From Cladorrhinum sp. PSN259 (lineage: Eukaryota; Ascomycota; Sordariomycetes; Sordariales; Podosporaceae), in NCBI GenBank assembly GCA_033725935.1, contig MU867111.1, forward strand, positions 124,001-188,000: a stretch of DNA of 64,000 bases, given 5' to 3'. A program made the position numbers and the translations under genes. The notes below the pieces were generated by a model, which was given only the letters and a program-made list of their open reading frames with translations, searched no databases and was not told where the DNA came from. Below, in pieces: positions 48,901 to 59,183 of the stretch (positions are counted from its first letter, which is position 1; each line of letters opens with the position of its first letter).

Positions 48901-50122
48901 TCTCTACACCATTGCCACCATCTACGGCGTGACGTCCATTCTTTGGTGGATTGCGTTCAGGAACCTCAAGTCTGTCTATGTCTTGTCTACTCCCTTTGCT
49001 ATCTATGGCCTCGCTTTCCTGTTTGTTGGGTGCGCACCATTTGCCAAGACCAACTTTGCTCGCGGATGGGTTCAAAACACTGCTTCGGGACTGTATGCCG
49101 CGGCTTCTTCCAGCGGCTCAATGTTCTTTGCTCTCAACTTTGGCGATGAAGGTATGTCTCGCTCTATCCTCCTCATAAATCTATGTTTACTGACATTCTC
49201 AGGTGGTGCCCCCGTCCGAACCTGGGTCATCCGCGCCTGTGCCGTCCAAGGAATCCAGCAAATCTACATCAGCGGGCTCTGGTACTGGGGTGCCAAACTC
49301 AGCTCCTACGACAGCAACGGTATTCCCATGGCGCGAGCCTCCAACACTCTGGTTTCTGCCATCTGCCTCCCCGTCTCTGTCCTGATGATGGCCCTCGCTG
49401 TGCTCACCTTCCTCGGTCTGCCAGAGTACTACCGCCTCACACCAGGATCCATCCCGTCCTTCTTCAAATCCATCTTCCGCCGCAAACTCATCATTTGCTT
49501 CCTTGTCTCTGTCATCATCCAGAACTACTGGCTCTCGTCAAACTACGGTCGGAGCTGGCGTTTCCTTTGGACAACTGCTCACGCGGAACCATGGCAGATT
49601 CTATTGCTCATCATTTTATTCTTTGGACTCATCTGGGTTGGACTCTTCGCTCAGCTGGCATACATGTCCAAAGAACACTCTTGGTTATTCCCAGTCCTAG
49701 CTGTGGGATTGGGCGCCCCCCGCTGGGCTCAGATCTTTTGGGGCGTCTCGGGTGTAGGCACCTCCATGCCCTGGGCAACAAACGAAGTAGCAGGCGCGCT
49801 GCTTTCCCGTTCACTTTGGTTATGGCTGGGCGTGTTGGATGCGCTGCAGGGGACTGGAGTAGGAATGATGCTATTGCAGACCACCACCAGGTTTCACAAT
49901 AACTTTGCGCTCGTGGCCGCGCAGGTCTTGGGCAGTATCGCTACGGCTTTGGGGAGGGCGACCGCTCCCAATGCTGTTGGACCGGGCCCTGTGTTTCCTA
50001 ATTTGGCGTTGAGCCTGAGTGGGTTGGGCAACGCGTGGTTTTGGGTTTGTTTGGTGATGCAGTTGGGGATTTGTGTTGCGTTTGGGACTTTTTTCAGGAA
50101 GGAGCAGTTAAGTAAGCCTTGA
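42985..50122 (+). CDS. ags1: Alpha-1,3-glucan synthase (GH13-GT5-multispan)
   Basis: Builds cell-wall alpha-1,3-glucan at the plasma membrane. Four exons: 42985-43344, 43398-43799, 43856-49151 and 49203-50122, giving 2,325 residues. A signal peptide (residues 1-22) precedes the extracellular amylase-like GH13 domain: TIASLDIDGFRIDKG with the nucleophile Asp near residue 311, FFIPGEIVGG with the acid/base Glu, and GVSNQDVFRW. One membrane helix (WVLPLLGGWIVVFIFTG, about residues 1077-1093) leads to the cytosolic GT5 synthase domain with KIKIGGLGVMAQ (about 1190) and PSRDEPFGLVAVEFG. A Ser/Pro-rich linker and then about ten C-terminal helices follow, presumed to export the chain. The last intron is 51 nt, in frame and stop-free. 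The start is caccATGATG. Confidence 0.96.
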
Positions 50123-52563
50123 TTTGGGGAAGAACAAAATAAAAACGGGGAGAGGGGCGGGATGATCATTTTTCTGTTTCATTTGATGCTCGGTGTGGCA
50201 GTCAGTTGGGTATATTATTCACGGTCGGGTTTGTTATACATGATGAGGGAGTTTACATAAATTTTTCACGGTCTGTGTATTGGGTAGAGGGAAAGGTATC
50301 TAGAGAGTAGATTGTTTCGATAGATGGTTTCAAGTTGACCCTCTTATTGTTTGTTTAGTCATATAAACTCCTATTTGTTTATGATTTATGGCAGCCTGGG
50401 ATTAATCACTAGTCTTTTTCGGGACTCTCTCATATCTACTAGCTATGTGATTATCACGGTAATGTAGAGAACAATCTTCACCTATGTATCTAGCTGATAC
50501 CTAGGGTTTGTTCAAGCTACTTCTCAGCATGACCGCTCCTCCTCGAGGCGCTCAGCTGGTGATGGCTTGGCGCTAGTGAACAAACCCTCTGAACTCCCCG
50601 CCGACGACAAGTGAAATCCCTGAATATCATAACTCGGGTTTTCGTCGGTGGCTTACTGTGGCTTACTATAGACATTATCTAGCGCGTGAGCCTCGCGTTC
50701 AGATCACGAAGCGGGGTGCAACTCTCCTATGTACCCAGTGCCCTTTACAACCATGCGCCTCAGCGTTGATCTAGAACCCAAGGGTGTATACAACCACATG
50801 GCTTTTGAAACGGCTGTCTGATTTTTCGTATTCTTTCTTTTTGTTCATTGCGAAAGTTTCAATGAGATACATTGATTGAGGCACATGCATTGCATGCCAA
50901 AGGTGCAGGTCGAAAAGCACCAGGCAGTTCCAGATCTCGCCGTCCGAAATTGCAGCAGGACTCGGAATTGTCACAACTCTAACGCAATGGCTGGGCTGCT
51001 TCAGCTGTGTTTAACGGAGCCATTTCAGCCCTTCTTTCCCGCTCTGGAAACGTACGGGAACCCCCATTCTCCTAGATTCTCAATATACAGTACGTCTGGA
51101 ACGATGGCCGTGGACGCACACTTGCAGATCACTGAACCTCTTTTGCTAGCGATGCTATATCGCCAACTTTCCCCATCCGCAGGCCGCGGGCCGCTTACGA
51201 AAATTCCTCTCCCAGCAGTGGATAAACCCGGAGGCTGGCGTCGTCATCAAGCCGACTGAAGGATCGTGACGAGCCCGCAACCAGGCAGTGGCTCCAGAAC
51301 ATTTCAGTATGAAAATGGGATCTCTTTGCTTAAGTATGCCAAGTATAAAATCCATTATATTAATGATTATATATAGACATAATTAAACAGTTATATATTC
51401 AATAAATGTCATCATTACCGGCCCCTCAGGGTAACTGGCAATCCCGGCCATTGACTACCTTCTGGGCAGAAACTCCGATGTTACCGCCGTATTCACCGTT
51501 CGAAACAGCTCGGACGCCGATCTAAACACCTAGGGACTACGTACATACGACAACCGCCAAAAAACATCAACAGTCAAAGACGTCGATCCGTCAGATTGAT
51601 CTTTCCCGACCTTGGTGCAGTCTACAGGTTTGCCCAAGTGATCAACACTGAGGTTTCAGAAGGCAAATTGCCCTGCATCACATCCTTCATTGCCAACGCC
51701 TTCTATTGTAACATGAAGACGCAAGCCGACCACACCTCGGCAGGACTGGAAGGATAGCTCCGTTTCTTCCTGACGACCTGGATGATTTGAACAAGCTCGA
51801 TGGCCAAAGCATAAAGACAAGCTTGGTAAAGATATTCAACCACCAAGTTTACCATTGTCGCGGCGTCGTATGTTTTGAATGATAGGTTACAAAACGAAAG
51901 TTTCACCTTTGTTTTCTGACTCTACGACCTGCAATCTGAATTAACACACCTCGCTCTACAGGAGAAACTTTGGGCCAAGAGTCTGCAGTGGGCGGGTGTT
52001 AGAGCTGACAATATGGCTCTGAGGGGTATTTAAAGGGTGAATAGATACTTGCAGGCCATATTAAGATTCGGGTGCCTGCAAAGAACCCGTGAAAAAAGTC
52101 CACAAGGCCAAGATGTGCTGTATATGAATGGTACCTAATGTCAATGGAAGCGTCTATTCCATTCGTGGGATGAAATGGAGCCATTTACCCAGATGCCAAA
52201 ACCCATGGCAGTGATCAACGTTGTAAATAGGAGCATCATTTATCATACCCAAATTTTCCGATGCACCCCAGATTCAGAAATAAATTGCCGGCATGTTTTC
52301 CGGTGTCTCGTGACCGTCCCTGTCACGACAGAGCTTGTCCTGTTCCAGCATTGGCCTCCAGAACAGACCGCCAGCTTCGACCCACCAGCGTGACATCCCT
52401 GATGCAGTAATAACTGATGATTAAATGGGAATATGCGCAAATGAAGACTGCAGGGGTATAACTGGGACATGTCTTTGCCATGTCGAGCACATATGCACAG
52501 GACATCGGCACATCGACAGGGACAATCCAATACCCAAGTTCCTGACACCCTCCAAGCTCCAAC
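50123..52563. other. 2.4-kb gene-poor region
   Basis: No gene with support. An AT-rich patch lies at about 51335-51410. A 67-codon minus-strand frame near 51703-51906 is the best open frame and has no recognised features beyond one hydrophobic helix. No transposon remnant was recognised, though a mutated one could be missed by eye. Confidence 0.4.
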
Positions 52564-53451
52564 ATGAAGCCCTACGCGCTGTCAATCTCTCTTCTTCTCC
52601 AACTGTTATACCTCCAACAAGTGTCGGCGCAAAACATCCGCAGCATATTCTTGTTCAAAGATGTCCTGAAGTCCAACACAACAGCACTAAAGACCTCGGG
52701 CTTTAACACTCTCATCATCTTCGGCATCGGCATCCTCGACAATGGCGACATCAAATACTACTCCAACACTCCAGGAAGCCAAGATGTCGTCGTCGCCTCC
52801 GGAGGCTCCTACGTCGGTGGTGCCACCCTAGCCGAGAAGGTGCGCTCGTTCAAGACAAATACCACCGGCATCAACCGAGTCGAGATCTCGATGAACTCGC
52901 AGCATGTAAAGAACCTCATGTCCCGTCCTGGTCCCGGCGCCGAAACGCCTCTCTACAGGAACTTTGCTGCGCTCAAGGAGGCGTGGACGCTCGATGCGGT
53001 GAATAACGACGACGAGGTCCTGTATGATGTGGCCAGCACCGTGACGTTTGCGAAGATGCTGGGCAAAATAGGGTACAAGTACACCGGCGCGCCGTACACG
53101 AATGCCCGGTTCTGGCAGTCACTGGTGCAACAGGTCAACAGCGGACTGAAGGAGCCAAATCTTCTGCTGGATAGGATGTACCTCCAGTGCTATGATGGCG
53201 GCGCGAACAATAATCCCTCCGGATGGGCGAACTCGTTGGGAATGAAGGTGGTTCCGATTCTCTGGGTGACGAATGATTCGAAGGCTGTGTATGGGGTGAG
53301 CGCTGCGCAGGCGAGGTCGAGGTTCAGCGGATGGAATACGAGCCAGAGGAGCGCATTAGCGGGAGGAGGGTATTGGAATGATTTTGATATTGAGAAGATG
53401 AAATTGTCGTATGCAGATTATGGAGCGGCGTTGACGAGTGCATTTCCGTAG
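52564..53451 (+). CDS. Secreted protein, fungal family of unknown function
   Basis: One exon, 295 residues. Signal peptide: SISLLLQLLYLQQVSAQ (about residues 7-23). The mature chain has alternating beta-like and helical segments: FNTLIIFGIGIL, GINRVEISMNSQHVKN, LYRNFAALKEAWTLDAVNND, YKYTGAPYTN, LLLDRMYLQCYDGG, MKVVPILWVTNDSKAV, GGGYWNDFDIEKM. I recall relatives in many ascomycetes, often labelled coagulation factor 5/8 domain proteins, though no such domain is evident to me. The order of beta strands and helices with DxxxLQCYD suggests a TIM-barrel relative of GH18-like hydrolases; this is inference and no catalytic Glu is identified. Its stop codon is the first bases of a 14-bp tandem repeat. 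Confidence 0.85.
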   Translation: MKPYALSISLLLQLLYLQQVSAQNIRSIFLFKDVLKSNTTALKTSGFNTLIIFGIGILDNGDIKYYSNTPGSQDVVVASGGSYVGGATLAEKVRSFKTNTTGINRVEISMNSQHVKNLMSRPGPGAETPLYRNFAALKEAWTLDAVNNDDEVLYDVASTVTFAKMLGKIGYKYTGAPYTNARFWQSLVQQVNSGLKEPNLLLDRMYLQCYDGGANNNPSGWANSLGMKVVPILWVTNDSKAVYGVSAAQARSRFSGWNTSQRSALAGGGYWNDFDIEKMKLSYADYGAALTSAFP

Positions 53452-53560
53452 AGGGGGGAGTGTAGAGGGGGGAGTGTAGAGGGGGGAGTGTAGAGGGGGG
53501 AGTGTAGAGGGGGGAGTGTAGAGGGGGGAGTGTAGAGGGGGGAGTGTAGAGGAGGAGGTG
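53449..53560 (+). repeat. 14-bp minisatellite beginning in a stop codon
   Basis: Eight tandem 14-bp units: seven perfect tagaggggggagtg and one diverged (tagaggaggaggtg), spanning 112 bp exactly. The first TAG is the stop of the upstream secreted-protein gene. Each unit carries a run of six G, so the plus strand is G-rich. The unit length is not a multiple of three; the minus-strand reading is a Pro/Leu/Ser artefact. Confidence 0.95.
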
Positions 53561-53771
53561 ATACAAGGGAACAGGACTGCAGGATACCACGCCCGAGTCT
53601 TCCGTGGAGGGAACAGGTCTTCAGTAGTCAACTAGGTACCTCACACCTACCGGGCGCTGCGCACTGCACACTGCGAGTTTCCTAAAAAACCGACCTAATA
53701 CAAATTCGACTTTTGATCAATCAAAGAAACAATTTTTCATTAACCTGTCCTATTTTACACTAATTACAGAA
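53452..53771. other. Convergent 3' regions of the secreted-protein and ammonium-transporter genes
   Basis: The first 109 bp are the minisatellite. The remainder is plain 3'-flanking sequence, AT-rich from about 53690. No gene found. Confidence 0.45.
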
Positions 53772-55906
53772 CTATTGACGAGCGGCCCCCGGGAAAGGGG
53801 ACGGCCATGGCGGCAACTCATGTGTTCCCGGCACCTCATTCCACGGCGGCACGACTTGACCCATCGAATTTGCGCTTCGTGGCGGACTTGGAAGGTTCCT
53901 CAGCGCCAGGTGTTCCAGATGCTCCATATGTATGTCGTCTCGCGGAGGCCTTTCTGGTGGGTACATTGGCGAGAGCGGCGGTGGAGGCGTTGGTGCCATT
54001 ACCTTTTTGGAGAACGGCCTTCCTTCAAGATCGACATCGCCGCGCCACTGCTGCTGGACGCTTGCTTCGAAAGCGTCAGTGTAGAGAGACATGACCCCAT
54101 CCGCTCCTGTCTGCGACCACGACTTGCCGCTGAAGAGGACGCTGACCATCTTCATCACGTACAGGATTCCCATCGTCATGAAAAAGGTGTACCCAATGCC
54201 CGACGCGACATCAGCGAGCTGATACCCGACGCGCTGACCCTTGGAATATTCGGGATGCGGAATGGTGGAATGTCCGTCAAGGCCGATCGTGGTTTCACTA
54301 CAAGAGCAGTCAGAATAGCAACCGAGAACATCAAATTGGGCGCAACTTACTCAACAAAGAGCGCCGTCAGCACCATCCCTACGACGCCACCGCCGGTATG
54401 CACGGCAAAAATCTGAAGAGGATCATGTCGAAGGAGGAGTTCCGTCTCCTTCTTGATGAAGTTGACACAGAGCGCACCAGCCATGCCAAATATGGGCGCA
54501 CTCCAAACGGGGACCTGCAGACAGTTAGAGAGGCGAATCTCCAAGAGAAAAATGGAGAGATACTCACATATCCAGCGGCGGGTGTAATGGCGACCAATCC
54601 GGAGATGGCACCATCGCAGAAGAAGAAGACGGAAAGACGATCGAAGGCTTGCCTTGCCATGACCCGGTTTCGTTTGACCGCGTCCGTTGGTCCGTCGTCG
54701 GTTCCAAAGTCGTCATCCGGCAAACTCTCGCCCTTCATTAGCCAGATCCACAGCATTCCGGTAACACCACCAGCACATGCTGCAATGTGTGTCGATGCCC
54801 AAGCCGACACTGCGCGCAAGTTTCCACCCAGTGCCGAACCACCGTTGAAGCCGGCCCACCCAAACCATAGAAGCGCGGTACCGAGGACGACAAAGTTGAT
54901 GTTGAATGGGAAGCTCTCCGGGCCGAGATTCTTTGGAGGTTCGGTCGGCGGGTCTTCACCCTCGGGGACATAAAGACGTCCGCAGCTGCAGAGCAAGAGG
55001 CCGATTCGGAGAAAACTCCAGACGCCATAGAGGAAATGTCTGATTCGCTGCCACACCCTCCTGAGACCATCTCCAATGCATCCGGCCAAGCTTCTGCTGC
55101 CTCGCGACTCAATCGAACAAAACATGGCAAATGCGCACACGGTTGTTCCGCTGACGATGTGCACCGGGGTACCGCCAGCAAAGTCGAGGCTGCCGAGCTC
55201 TTTCAGCCACCCCTTGCTGCTCCAAGACCACCTAGCCACGGGATCATAGACGAGCAGAGACCAAAGACTGATAAAGATTATAAAACGCCTCGGCCGGGCA
55301 CGATGCATGGTGCCACCACACACAACGGCGGCTGTGAAGGAAGCAAACATGCCTTCGTAGACAGCAAAGACCAATTCCGGGATGACTGCCGAAGTGTCGG
55401 GCCCGTCACCTGTGCTCACTGGCATGGCGACCACATTTCGCAAGGCACCGGCTCTTTTTTCTCCTCCCCACCAGTTTGATGGCAAGACCGAGTCGGTGAA
55501 TGTTACGAGATAGCCCCAAAGCGCCCACTGCATCGACTCTTGTTAGTGGGTTATCACTGGGAATGCCAAGGTGGACTGGAAGCAACGTACCTGAAGGCCA
55601 ATGAAGGCCGCCGTGACCATGGGTAACCGAAAGAGAGTTAGAGCAAAGGATCGGTTGCCGAGTCCGGAGTAGATGAGGGAAAGTGCCGGTATCATGAGGA
55701 ACACCAGAGCTGAGGCCATCATCACCCATACAATATCTGCCGCCTGCTCTCCAGTTAGCGACACTGCTTGGCTCCATTTCCACTCATTTTCTTGGCAAAC
55801 ACACCTGGTAATACTTCTCTGGGTGCCGAAGCACATCTTCATAGGCGACGACGGATGCCGTCGTCGCCATCGCTTGAGGCAGCTCGACCAAAGTCACGGT
55901 CGCCAT
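53772..55906 (-). CDS. Ammonium transporter, Amt/MEP family
   Basis: Five exons on the minus strand: 55805-55906, 55591-55743, 54568-55527, 54351-54514 and 53772-54297, giving 634 residues. Moves ammonium across the plasma membrane. Family marks: VVAY and VWVMMASALVFLMIPALS in helix 1, IYSGLGNRSFALTL, WALWGYLVTF, EGMFASFTAAVVCGG, DFAGGTPVHIVSG with a pore-type His, WFGWAGFNGGSALGGN, and FAVHTGGGVVGM. Introns are 61, 63, 53 and 53 bp. Between about residues 215 and 260 there is an added basic and hydrophobic stretch (RRVWQRIRHFLYGVWSFL) absent from the usual Amt core. The C-terminal tail (about 120 residues) is long and Pro-rich. The motifs are more like the prokaryote-type fungal MEP clade than yeast Mep2; this is inference. 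Confidence 0.93.
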
Positions 55907-56665
55907 GAGACACTCTCGAGTTCAAAGAGATGTGACACAGGAAACTGGCAGTCTCTTGCGGTGGGTTGTGGTTTATGCGGGACATGGTGCCAGATAACGG
56001 AACCTGGCGCGGCGGACCCCGGACAATGACCCCATGGCCAGCAAACCCGGGCTGAGAATCCTTCTCCAAGAATTGCAGGTGATACTGGACCGCCAAGGGA
56101 ACATTTACGACGTTCGAAAGTTGTTCGAGATTCCCGGAGCGCATCCGAACATGCTGGTGCGGCGGCACAACATATCACATCCGCGGCGCGTCGACGGCTC
56201 AGCGGCGGCACGGACTTGGTTCTGCGGCGCAAACCGCTCTTTAGCCAACAGTATCGGCATTCGTTATCATCGCTATCTTTACAAACCATGCAACTCACCA
56301 GGCCCCCCATGCCGTGCCACGGATGCGCCGCTATTATTCTGCGGGCCTAAGCTTCCTACTTGAGCTTCGTCGGCCCTTTCGTCTGCTTCTGAATATGACC
56401 TGGGGCGCGGCAAATCATGTTGAACCGAAGAACCCGGCGTAAATTGGACTGGTCCCTTCTGTGCTACTTCATCTTTCTTGTCCAACTACATGTAGTGGTG
56501 ATCCACAGGGACATTTCCATCTGTTGATGTTTTCGCCGGCCTTTGCTGGCTTTCCTGCGCACCTGGATGCAGGGGCCCATCATTGCCCACGGCGGCTATG
56601 AATCCAACGCGGTGGTCTTTTCGTCTTACCCTGCCAGCCCCGCAGTATCATTCAAGCATCAACAA
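55907..56665. promoter_or_regulatory. Divergent promoter of the ammonium transporter and an unknown gene
   Basis: 759 bp between start codons. Several GATA/TATC sites (gatatgt/tatc near 56170, gata and tatc near 56265-56275) lie in it, which could serve a GATA-type nitrogen regulator given the transporter, but such short motifs are common by chance. Confidence 0.35.
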
Positions 56666-58041
56666 ATGAGTGCTCTGAAAACAAACTGGCCGGCGACGTC
56701 GGCCGAGGTCGATGGCGTCTCCCCGATCTCTGTTGAAGGCCCACAGGATCCGTGGACCAGCTCCAGCGAAACAGGTATGAGCACACCGGCCGATGACTTG
56801 TGGATCGACATTTCCAACTAACAACTCACAGCCGGCCAACAAGATATCAATCAACCACCCCCAGATCCACTTTGTCATAGGATCGGCATTTTGCCTCCTA
56901 GACATGGGGATCGACCGACTAACCAGGACGGCTACATGCCACAATGGTCTTTGGAGCGTATTGAGGTGCTCTGTAGCATGTCTAGATTCATCTGGATGAA
57001 CATCAACGAGCTTCGCGCAAATCCAGACCTGTGGTGGATGCCTGCGATCAAGGATGGGGACGGGTTTGACCCTCAAACAGCACTCCGGGTACTGGACATG
57101 ATCGGTCCAGACACCAAGAACCGGAGGCAGCGAGTATCTGCTTTGAGCCAGGAGTGCAATGTGTTGTGGGTGTTTCAAGTCATACCGAAGATGTTTCCCC
57201 GGAGTCAGACATGGGAGGTTCTCGACGACGATGGGTACTTGACTGCCACCAGAACTATGGTTCGCAAGGCGGGCAGGGATACTGGCAGCGTATCAGGGTC
57301 GTCATCTATGTCAAGCCCCAAATGGGGTTGGCATTCTGAGCAAGCGCACCGCACGCGCTTGACGTCTTTGCAGCTGGCCAATATTGCGCTGATCCTGGAG
57401 TGGGAGGAGGTCTTTAAACGCGAGATCAAAACAGTGATTTGGGACTGGACAGGCACTCAAGCGGCTTTAGAGACCCCTGTGGAGCGCTTAAGAAGTGAGG
57501 GTGAGAATGGATTAGACGGTACTGTTCCGACCCCTATCTCTGTCATCGCGATGGATTATCACTGATTATCTGGATTCTAGTTCGGCGCAAGTCAGAGAAG
57601 CAGCTCATCCTAACGGAAATTCGGCAATACCTTGACCGTGTCAAGAGTACGCACAAGGGTAGCGTCAAGCGCCTGCTGCGTGACTTGGAGGCACAAAACA
57701 TGCAGCTCGAGCCTGATTCTTTCTTGCATCCGAGCATTTACAGCATGCTTCGAGAAATCGAGGGTGCAATTCTCAAGGAGCCTTGGAAGCAACGAAGCGG
57801 TGGGGCTAGCACCCAAAAGGCGGTCAACCCGAATCGACCGGCCGCTCCGGGATTACTTGGAAAGATCAAGGACCTGGAGCATGGGGTCGAGAATCTGATG
57901 AGTGGTGGGAAGGCTCACAGGAAGTTTGTGGAAGGCTTGTTGAGGCACGTTGAGGAGTTTCTGAGTCAAAGGCAAGCAGAGGTTGGTGGTGAAATCTGGA
58001 GGTGGAGAGACGGGATCGTGGCGGGATGGCTGAAATTCTGA
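56666..58041 (+). CDS. Uncharacterised protein, three exons
   Basis: Exons 56666-56774, 56832-57500 and 57581-58041 give 412 residues. The second donor could be 57495 (GTGAGG, two residues shorter) or 57501 (GTGAGA); both keep frame. The protein starts with a disordered 75 residues, then helical segments: WSLERIEVLCSMSRFIWMNI, ALRVLDMIGPDTKNRRQRVS, LTSLQLANIALILEWEEVFK, then after the last splice RKSEKQLILTEIRQYLDRVK and LLRHVEEFLSQRQAEVGGEI. No membrane segment, signal peptide or catalytic motif. I do not recognise the family. It reads away from the ammonium transporter and shares its upstream region. Even codon use and two frame-preserving introns support a real gene. Confidence 0.68.
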
Positions 58042-59183
58042 ATCAAGTGCAGCAACAATTTCGTTTACCTTTTTTTTTTTTTCGGTTTTGATAGTACATC
58101 AGATTAATACCCAATTTCGAATTGTTTTCCATGGATATCCGTTTCACCTATCTGCAAGCCACCGAGACCTGACCTTCTCCTTACAATGTCACCGCCACCT
58201 TTTCCCCTACCTCTTGCCGAGTCTGATATGGTATGTACAACTGCCCTCGGTTCTTTACGGCTGAGGCAGAGAGGTCTTTAAGATTCGGGATGCAACACAC
58301 GTCATTCTGGTCAACGGAATGGCCTCCACCAATCACAAACCTCAGCTCAGAGAGACACCAAACAGTCACACAGGATATTGATATCATATAGTCGACAAAT
58401 ATGTCTCACTTTTTCTACAAACATATACTCGCACGAGATGGAACCCCAGGGCGCCGCCTTCAACCTAGTCTCCACTAACGTCCATGGGATAATTGCATGA
58501 AGAATGGTGCCACGAGCAGGAAGTGATGGGGCCCGGGATATCGCCTCCAATTGGAGATTTTGGAACTGTTTCGGGAAGACGGAGTGCAGCTTCGGCCGCT
58601 GGCATATATGCGCGCTCGGATTGGTCCAAAGAGTACTTTCGGTTGGAATATGAAAGATTCTACGTCGTATTCACGGCTGGCCGTTGCACAAAAGCGCTTC
58701 GGCATTTTCTATCGCCGGACAAGATTGTTATGTCCGGCCCACAAGTAAAGGCAGGGAAGGTTACTTCGTGCACTTCTCAAGGAGGTGGCGATTTGCATAA
58801 AAAAAAAAGTATCCGCCTTTTACCCTCTTTTCGGGATGAGGGATGCTCCGTTTCTTGGTTATTCATCGGATGTCTCCGAAAAGAAGGCGAAATTTGGCCG
58901 TCTATTAGGTGGTCGACGGTAGTTATGCACAAGATCGATCGGCGGGGAAGATCCAAAGTTGGGGCACTTGTGTCGGTCAGTTGCACTGTTTATAGGAGAG
59001 CTGTGATAATGAATCATAAATACTCATTCTCAATCCCGCTTCCGAACTCCACTCCCCCGATCTGATGTGACAGTGGGTAGCAAACTTGCAGCTTTAGAGT
59101 TGTATAAATTCGACCAACCTTTCCTTCCGCCATTTACCCCCGCGTTCTCTTCATCTTTTTGCATTGCATTGGATATCGTCCAA
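58042..59183. other. 1.1-kb region upstream of the P450 gene
   Basis: A T run (58069-58082) and an A run (58799-58808) are visible. A 190-codon plus-strand frame (58493-59065) has no recognisable domain and is not called. No other feature seen. Confidence 0.4.

Noticed and set aside
51703..51906. 67-codon minus-strand frame with one hydrophobic helix
   Set aside because: Short, isolated, no splice partners found and no family resemblance.
53324..53631. Minus-strand frames with repeated Pro-Leu-His-Ser units
   Set aside because: They are the translation of the 14-bp minisatellite on the opposite strand.
58493..59065. 190-codon open frame upstream of the P450
   Set aside because: No recognisable domain or signal; crosses an A run and overlaps P450 promoter sequence.
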